Source of the DNA: Xanthobacteraceae bacterium
GTDB lineage: Bacteria > Pseudomonadota > Alphaproteobacteria > Rhizobiales > Xanthobacteraceae
DNA: 6,883 bases
Direction of reading: 5' to 3'
Assembly (NCBI GenBank): GCA_030043335.1
Contig: JASHXX010000029.1
Span: 1-6,883, forward strand
The translations under genes and the position numbers were made by a program. The notes under the pieces are model-generated. The model made no database searches. It was not told the origin of the DNA and saw nothing but the letters and a program-made list of their open reading frames with translations. This document shows, piece after piece, positions 1 to 6,883 of the stretch; position 1 is the stretch's first letter; each line of letters begins with the position of its first letter.

Positions 1-1
1 C

Positions 2-2698
<2,697 letters not shown>

Positions 2699-2707
2699 GC
2701 TTTGCTG

Positions 2708-4597
2708 ATGAACGACAAGGTCAACGTCCTCCTGGTCGACGATCAGCCGGCAAAGCTGCTCGCCAACGAGGAAATTCTGCGCGAGCTTGGGGAAAATCTG
2801 ATCAAGGCGTCGTCGGCGCGCGAGGCCCTGGAGTTCCTGCTCAAGAACGAGGCGGCCGTCATCCTGATCGACGTCTGCATGCCGGAACTCGACGGTTTTC
2901 AGCTCGCGGCGATGATCCGCGACCACCCGCGGTTCCAACGGACCGCGATTATCTTCATCTCCGCGGTCCAGGTCGACGATGTCGACCGCCTGCGCGGTTA
3001 TGAGATGGGCGCGGTCGACTACGTGCCGGTGCCGGTGATTCCCGAAGTGCTGCGCGCCAAGGTCAAGGTATTTGCGGAGCTCTACCGCAAGACACGGCAG
3101 CTCGAGCGGCTCAATCTGGAGCTCGAGCGTCGCGTCGCCGAACGCACCGCAGAGCTCGTTTCCTCGAATGCACGGCTGCTCGCCAGCGAGCAGGGCCGCA
3201 GCCTCGCGCTCGCCGCCGGTCAGATGGGCTCGTGGGATTGGGACCTCGTCCATGGCGACTGGATCTGGGACGAGGGCCAATGCCGGATTTTCGGCGTCGA
3301 TCACGCCAGCTTCAGGCCGAGCCTGGAGAATGTCGGTGCGCTGATCGATCCGCAGGACCTGCGCCGCCTCAGCGAGATGATCGCCGATTTCAGGCGCGGC
3401 GACGCCCGCGGCTACCAGACCGAATTCCGGGTGATGCGCCCGGACGGCGCGGTGCGCTGGTGCTTTGGCACGGCGGCGCCGACCGTGGACGACAATGGGC
3501 GGGTGGTGCGCGTCAGCGGCGTCACCATCGACATCACCGATCGCAAGGAGGCGGAACAGCGCCAGGATCTGCTGGCGCGCGAGGTCGATCACCGCGCCCG
3601 CAATGCGCTTGCCGTCGTGCAATCCATCGTTCGGCTCACCCGCGCGCACAAGGTCGACGACTACGTGGCGGCGGTGGAAGGCCGCATCAAGGCGCTGGCG
3701 CGCGCGCATGCGTTGCTTTCGGAATCACGCTGGCACGGCGCCGATATCAGCGCGCTGGTGGAAGAAGAGTTGGCGCCGTATCGGGTCGGCGAGGGCGAGC
3801 AGATCGCGATCAGCGGACCGAACGTATCGCTGTTGCCGCACGTGGCGCAGGGCGTCGCTTTGGCGCTGCATGAACTCGCCACCAACGCCGCTAAGCACGG
3901 CGCATTGACGTCGATGGCGGGAAAGGTGAGCCTCTCCTGGCAACAGCAGTCCGAAGCTTTGGTCCTGCAGTGGTGTGAAAGCGGGCCGCCCATCGTGCCG
4001 CCATCGGCGCGCAGCTTCGGCTTGAAGGTGATCCGGGCGAGCATCGAACAGCAGCTTGGCGGCGCGGCGAGGTTCGAGTGGCAACCGACCGGCTTGCGGT
4101 GCACGCTGTTGATTCCGCAAGGCGAAGCGAAGAGGGCCGGCGAAGCCCACAAGGCGCGGGCCGGTACCGACGCCGGATCATCGCCGGAGGCGAACATGGC
4201 GAACAGCCGCCGCGTCCTCTTGGTCGAGGACGAGGCCCTCGTCGCCATGATGATTCAGGAGTTTCTCAGCGAATGCGGGCGCGTCGTGGTCGGCCCGATC
4301 GGCACGGCCGCCGAAGCGCTGGCGGCCGCGCGGCAAGGCGATTTCGATGGCGCCATTCTCGACATCAATCTCGGTGACGGCATGGCCTATCCGGTCGCCG
4401 AGATATTGTCGGCGCGCGGCGTGCCGTTCGTTTTCCTCACCGGCTACGAGGCCGACACCGTCGACGACCGATTCAGCGGGGTGCCGATCCTGCAGAAGCC
4501 GATCGAGCGGCAAATGCTGCAACGAATCTTCTTTCCTGCGGCCAACGCATCGGCAGTGGCGCACCGCGTGGCCGCGCGCGCCGCCGCCGGAACGTAG
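2708..4597 (+). CDS. REC-PAS-HWE histidine kinase-REC signalling protein
   Basis: A 629-residue cytoplasmic sensor kinase. I chose ATG at 2708, 9 bases after the upstream stop; an in-frame TTG at 2702 is possible but poorer. There is no strong Shine-Dalgarno, which suggests translational coupling to the hybrid kinase. Domains: receiver 5-120 (D11/D12, phosphoacceptor D55); helical linker about 120-165; PAS fold about 170-285, starting near MGSWDWD (M173) and ending at DITDRKEAE (D278); HWE kinase core about 285-470; Ala/Gly-rich linker about 472-498; second receiver 501-610 (E507/D508/E509, D552, K597). The HWE signature is clear: phosphoacceptor H295 in DHRARNALA, H388 and N393 in HELATNAAKHGAL, and W422-x-E424. 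HWE kinases are common in rhizobia and some feed the general stress response. The likely role is a relay partner of the upstream kinase: its N-terminal receiver could accept phosphate and gate the PAS/HWE core. That partnership is inferred from gene order only. Confidence 0.93.
   Translation: MNDKVNVLLVDDQPAKLLANEEILRELGENLIKASSAREALEFLLKNEAAVILIDVCMPELDGFQLAAMIRDHPRFQRTAIIFISAVQVDDVDRLRGYEMGAVDYVPVPVIPEVLRAKVKVFAELYRKTRQLERLNLELERRVAERTAELVSSNARLLASEQGRSLALAAGQMGSWDWDLVHGDWIWDEGQCRIFGVDHASFRPSLENVGALIDPQDLRRLSEMIADFRRGDARGYQTEFRVMRPDGAVRWCFGTAAPTVDDNGRVVRVSGVTIDITDRKEAEQRQDLLAREVDHRARNALAVVQSIVRLTRAHKVDDYVAAVEGRIKALARAHALLSESRWHGADISALVEEELAPYRVGEGEQIAISGPNVSLLPHVAQGVALALHELATNAAKHGALTSMAGKVSLSWQQQSEALVLQWCESGPPIVPPSARSFGLKVIRASIEQQLGGAARFEWQPTGLRCTLLIPQGEAKRAGEAHKARAGTDAGSSPEANMANSRRVLLVEDEALVAMMIQEFLSECGRVVVGPIGTAAEALAAARQGDFDGAILDINLGDGMAYPVAEILSARGVPFVFLTGYEADTVDDRFSGVPILQKPIERQMLQRIFFPAANASAVAHRVAARAAAGT
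4186..4198 (+). promoter_or_regulatory. Internal ribosome-binding site and start codon for a free C-terminal receiver
   Basis: Inside the REC-PAS-HWE-REC gene, and in its frame, GGAGG at 4186-4190 lies 5 bases before ATG at 4196. This is the best ribosome-binding site in the window, better than the one at the gene's own start. Starting here gives MANSRRVLLVEDE and a complete 133-residue receiver ending at 4597. The spot is at the junction between a low-complexity linker and the receiver, where an internal start would yield a folded domain. The site is seen in the sequence; its use in the cell is inference. Confidence 0.5.
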
Positions 4598-4604
4598 CGG
4601 CGGC
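4580..4604 (+). terminator. GC hairpin over the stop codon, weak terminator candidate
   Basis: GCCGCCGC at 4580-4587 pairs perfectly with GCGGCGGC at 4597-4604 around a 9-base loop that holds most of the TAG stop. An 8-bp all-GC stem is stable, but only a poor T-run follows (CTGTTCTCG), so this is not a classical intrinsic terminator. The left arm also encodes an Ala-rich tail, so the repeat may be a by-product of GCC codons. It may slow transcription or shield the mRNA end between the signalling genes and the catabolic pair. Confidence 0.25.
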
Positions 4605-4612
4605 CTGTTCTC

Positions 4613-4659
4613 GCCCGCAAAGACTGGGGCTGGCCTGACCGGCGGGCAAATCATAGAAT
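4613..4659 (+). promoter_or_regulatory. Possible promoter region of the catabolic pair
   Basis: The 89-base gap 4598-4686 is the longest gap between co-directional genes here. It holds an inverted repeat GCCCGC (4613-4618) / GCGGGC (4642-4647) with 23 bases between the arms, and a -10-like TAGAAT at 4654-4659 in the only A/T-rich stretch. I see no convincing -35 box at 16-18 bases upstream. A transcription start near 4666 would leave a leader of about 20 bases before the GTG start. The inverted repeat could be an operator but is short and GC-biased, so both calls are weak. Confidence 0.2.
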
Positions 4660-4686
4660 CAGGGCGAGCCCGCGAGGTCAGCCGCC

Positions 4687-5592
4687 GTGAGCGCCATTGC
4701 CGCCGAGAAGGTCGAGACGCTTGACGCCTGCCTCGGCAACTATCCGCACACCCAGGCGCTCAAGAGCGGCCGGATCCAATCGGACCGGGTGATCTTTCGC
4801 TTCACCGACGTCGAGCCGATCAACCGCGCCTTCCGCATGATGGTGCGCGAGCAGAAGTTTGACGTCAGCGAGATGGCGATCGTCAGCTATCTGCAGGCCA
4901 AGGCCTACGGCAAGCCGCTGATGCTGATGCCGGCCACCATGATGGGGCGCTTTCAGCACGGCACCATGCTGTACAATTCCGAGCGCGGAACGCTGCGGCC
5001 CGAGGGGCTTCCCGGCCGCCGGGTCGGCATGCGCGCGTTCTCGCAGACGACCGGCGTATGGATGCGCGGCATTCTGGCGACGGATTACGGCGTCGATCTG
5101 AGCAGGGTGAAATGGGTGACGTTCGAAGACGCGCACGTGACCGAATACGCCGATCCGCCCGGCGTCGAGCGCGCGGCCGGCAAGGACATCACCAAGATGG
5201 TGCTCGACGGCGAGCTCGATGCCGCGATCTTCGGCGGCGTCATGCCGAACGACCCGCGCCTCAAAAGCATCATTCCCGACCCCGAAGCCGCGGCGAAGGA
5301 GTGGTACCGCAAACACGGTACGGTTCCGGTCAACCACATGGTGGTGTTCAAGGCGCCTCTGTCAGAGTCAGACCCAGGCGCGGTGCGTGAGATTTTCCGC
5401 ATGCTGCTCGAGAGCAAGAAGGCCGCAGGCCTGCCCAAGGCCGGCACGATCGACACCATTCCGTTCGGCTTCGACGCGGTCAGGCCGGCGCTCGCGCTGA
5501 TGTGCAGCAATGCGTTCGAGCTGAAACTCGTTCCGCGACGATATGCGGTCGAGGAGCTGTTCGACGACACGACGCGAATGCTGCAGGCCTAG
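4687..5592 (+). CDS. Pht5-like (4,5-dihydroxyphthalate decarboxylase-type) substrate-binding-fold protein
   Basis: A 301-residue protein with the type 2 periplasmic-binding-protein fold. The start is GTG at 4687, supported by GAGG at 4674-4677, 9 bases upstream; the next in-frame Met is residue 51, which would cut into the fold. The pattern resembles the 4,5-dihydroxyphthalate decarboxylase / NMT1-SsuA-like group: an N-terminal L-G-N-Y-P-H-T..L-K-S-G strand and turn (16-28), FDVSEM..SYL (58-69), GLPGRRVG followed by a conserved W-x-R-G-x-L segment, and W-Y-R-K-H-G-x-x-P-V-N-H (206-217). The N-terminus is not a signal peptide and there is no lipobox, so the protein should be cytosolic, unlike a transport binding protein. 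No ABC permease or ATPase gene lies nearby. Such proteins are often labelled as phosphate or other ABC substrate-binding proteins. The extradiol dioxygenase 57 bases downstream favours a catabolic enzyme. The fold call is good; the exact substrate is unknown. Confidence 0.75.
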   Translation: MSAIAAEKVETLDACLGNYPHTQALKSGRIQSDRVIFRFTDVEPINRAFRMMVREQKFDVSEMAIVSYLQAKAYGKPLMLMPATMMGRFQHGTMLYNSERGTLRPEGLPGRRVGMRAFSQTTGVWMRGILATDYGVDLSRVKWVTFEDAHVTEYADPPGVERAAGKDITKMVLDGELDAAIFGGVMPNDPRLKSIIPDPEAAAKEWYRKHGTVPVNHMVVFKAPLSESDPGAVREIFRMLLESKKAAGLPKAGTIDTIPFGFDAVRPALALMCSNAFELKLVPRRYAVEELFDDTTRMLQA

Positions 5593-5649
5593 GCTGCGGA
5601 TTCCGCCGAGTTCCGCTATGATGAGACGCGCCGTATTCGGGAAAGCGTA

Positions 5650-6660
5650 ATGCAGCTGCAAGCCCTAGGCTATGTCGGCATCCGCGCCGCCGATCTCGAC
5701 GAATGGGCGGCGTACGCAACGCGCTTTCTCGGCATGCAGCTCGTCGAGCAGAGCCGCGCCGCGCTCGCGCTCCGCATGGACGACCGCAAGCAGCGGGTGA
5801 TCGTGCACGCCGGCGAGGATGAAGGCGCGGCGTTCTACGGCTGGGAGGTCGGCGATGCCGCCGCGCTCGACGCGCTCGCAGCGCATCTGGAGCGATCGGC
5901 GATAAAAATCGCGCCCGGCTCCCGCGCGCTCGCCGAGGAGCGCCGGGTCAGGGGTCTGATCGTTTTCCGCGACCCGGCCGGCAACCGGCTGGAAGTATTC
6001 CATGGCGCCGAAACTGCGTCGGAGCCGTTCAAGCCCGGACGCTCGATCTCCGGGTTTCGCACCGGTCCGCTGGGCATGGGGCACGCGGTGCTGACTACCG
6101 CGCGGCTCGACGACATCATGCCGTTCTATACCGACGTCCTCGGCTTCCGGCTCAGCGACTACATCCTGCGGCCGTTCAAGGCCTATTTCTTTCATGTCAA
6201 TGCGCGCCACCACAGCCTTGCCTTCATCGAGACCGGCAGCGCCGGCATCCATCACCTGATGGTCGAACTGTGCTTTCTCGACGATGTCGGGCAGGCCTAC
6301 GATCTCGCCCTGCGGCGGCCGGAGATGATCGGCACCACGCTCGGCCGCCACGCCAACGATGAGGTGACCTCGTTCTACTCGCGGTCGCCCTCGAAATTCC
6401 TCGTCGAGTATGGCTGGGGCGGCCGTACCATCGATGCCGCGACCTGGACGCCGCACGAGCGGCCGGAGGGGCCAAGCCTGTGGGGCCATGACCGCATGTG
6501 GCTTGCGCCGCAAGCGCGCGATGAGGCGCGCGAGCTGCGGATCGGCGTCGCGGCGGCCGGCGGCCGCGCGCCGCTCAACGTCATGGACGGAAATTATCTG
6601 CGCGCGAGCGACGTCTGTCCCTGGTGGAACGCCAATGTCGCCGCGCGCAAGACCGGATAA
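5650..6660 (+). CDS. Type I extradiol ring-cleavage dioxygenase, BphC-like (VOC family)
   Basis: A 336-residue two-module vicinal-oxygen-chelate protein. It should open a catechol ring next to the diol using Fe(II), or Mn(II) in some relatives, and O2, in the cytosol. The N-terminal module spans about 1-125 and the catalytic module about 135-280. In the catalytic module the metal triad is H145 (MGHAVL), H202 (HHLMVE) and E253 (LVEYGW). The second-shell catalytic residues match BphC: H188 in NARHHSLAF, H234 and D237 in GRHANDEV, and Y243. This complete set makes ring-cleavage activity more likely than glyoxalase or epimerase function. The metal Glu is followed by 83 residues, against roughly 40 in classical BphC, so there is an extra C-terminal segment (about 280-336). 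The start ATG at 5650 has a weak GGGAAA ribosome site at 5639-5644. The gene is probably co-transcribed with the Pht5-like gene. Exact substrate not assigned. Confidence 0.9.
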   Translation: MQLQALGYVGIRAADLDEWAAYATRFLGMQLVEQSRAALALRMDDRKQRVIVHAGEDEGAAFYGWEVGDAAALDALAAHLERSAIKIAPGSRALAEERRVRGLIVFRDPAGNRLEVFHGAETASEPFKPGRSISGFRTGPLGMGHAVLTTARLDDIMPFYTDVLGFRLSDYILRPFKAYFFHVNARHHSLAFIETGSAGIHHLMVELCFLDDVGQAYDLALRRPEMIGTTLGRHANDEVTSFYSRSPSKFLVEYGWGGRTIDAATWTPHERPEGPSLWGHDRMWLAPQARDEARELRIGVAAAGGRAPLNVMDGNYLRASDVCPWWNANVAARKTG

Positions 6661-6690
6661 TCAGGATGCGGACAATACGACCGGCGCGGC

Positions 6691-6883
6691 TCAATAAGCC
6701 CGCCGCTCGGCGGTCCACATGCCGGCGCATTCGCCGCCGCTGAATGTGCGCCAGCGGCCCGAGCCCTGATTGCCGGACAACTTTCCGGAGCCGCCGGCCG
6801 ATCGGCCGCTTTCGGAGACGGTCACCCGGGTCGCGCCGTTCGGCGATACGACGCCGTTGACCTGATAGTTTTGATCCTCCGAC
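6691..6883 (-). CDS. Small Gly/Ser-rich hypothetical protein, C-terminal part only
   Basis: Reading the minus strand inward from 6882 gives an open frame of 63 residues ending at a TGA complementary to 6691-6693; its start lies beyond the right edge. The visible part runs YQVNGVVSPNGATRVTVSES, then a Gly/Ser-rich GRSAGGSGKLSGNQGSGRW, then a tail with one Cys and M-W-T-A-E-R-R-A-Y. This resembles the conserved C-terminus of small, usually secreted, uncharacterised proteins I associate with Bradyrhizobium-type genomes, but I cannot name a function. It converges on the dioxygenase gene, with 30 bases between the two stop codons and no clear bidirectional terminator. Gly/Ser-rich composition, a clean stop and sensible codon use support it as a real gene. 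Confidence 0.6.
   Translation of the reverse strand, partial: SEDQNYQVNGVVSPNGATRVTVSESGRSAGGSGKLSGNQGSGRWRTFSGGECAGMWTAERRAY

Noticed and set aside
2702..2704. TTG at 2702 as start of the REC-PAS-HWE-REC gene
   Set aside because: It is possible, but ATG two codons later is the better start and the two added residues have no support.
4678..5337. Minus-strand open frame of 219 codons opposite the Pht5-like gene
   Set aside because: No domain pattern, the same antisense phase effect, and it lies on top of a gene with clear family motifs.
4687..5592. ABC transporter (phosphate-type) substrate-binding protein
   Set aside because: There is no signal peptide or lipobox and no transporter genes nearby. 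The internal motifs fit the Pht5-like group better.
5665..6513. Minus-strand open frame of 282 codons opposite the dioxygenase gene
   Set aside because: Same reasoning; the plus strand holds a complete set of dioxygenase active-site residues.
5650..6660. Glyoxalase or other small VOC protein
   Set aside because: Two-module length and the full H-H-E metal triad with the BphC-type second-shell His and Tyr point to an extradiol dioxygenase.
6700..6713. Hairpin CCGCC-GCTC-GGCGG as a terminator
   Set aside because: It lies inside the coding end of the minus-strand gene, encodes ordinary residues and has no T-run on either strand.

Overview
The window is about 6.9 kb of GC-rich, densely coded DNA with strong G/C preference at third codon positions. 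The gene families (multi-receiver hybrid kinases, HWE-type kinases, a receiver with an F-x-T-G-Y signature, a Pht5-like protein and a type I extradiol dioxygenase) fit an alphaproteobacterium of the order Hyphomicrobiales. Bradyrhizobium, Rhodopseudomonas or a close relative is the best guess. That placement rests on recognised sequence style, not on a search.

Region 1 (2-4597, + strand) is a two-gene signalling module. The first gene enters from upstream of the window. It is a cytoplasmic hybrid histidine kinase with GAF, coiled coil, HisKA and HATPase, followed by three receiver domains. Nine bases after its stop begins a second signalling protein, receiver - helical linker - PAS - HWE kinase - receiver. 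Together they hold two kinase cores and five receiver domains, and neither has a DNA-binding or other recognisable output domain in the window. This suggests a phosphorelay or phosphate-buffering unit whose output is encoded elsewhere. The last receiver of the second gene is preceded by a long low-complexity linker. Inside the reading frame lies a perfect GGAGG ribosome-binding site and an ATG, so the cell could make this receiver both fused to the kinase and as a free 133-residue single-domain response regulator.

Region 2 (4598-4686) is an 89-base gap with a GC hairpin over the stop codon, a loose inverted repeat, a weak -10-like box and a ribosome-binding site.

Region 3 (4687-6660, + strand) is a probable two-gene aromatic-catabolism operon. 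It encodes a cytosolic protein with the periplasmic-binding-protein fold, most like 4,5-dihydroxyphthalate decarboxylase (Pht5), and a BphC-like type I extradiol ring-cleavage dioxygenase with all expected metal and catalytic residues and a long C-terminal extension.

Region 4 (6691-6883, - strand) is the 3' end of a small Gly/Ser-rich protein of unknown function. It converges on the dioxygenase gene with only 30 bases between the two stop codons. I found no mobile element, RNA gene, CRISPR array or clearly new system. The most interesting points are the built-in start for the terminal receiver and the pairing of a Pht5-like protein with an extradiol dioxygenase.
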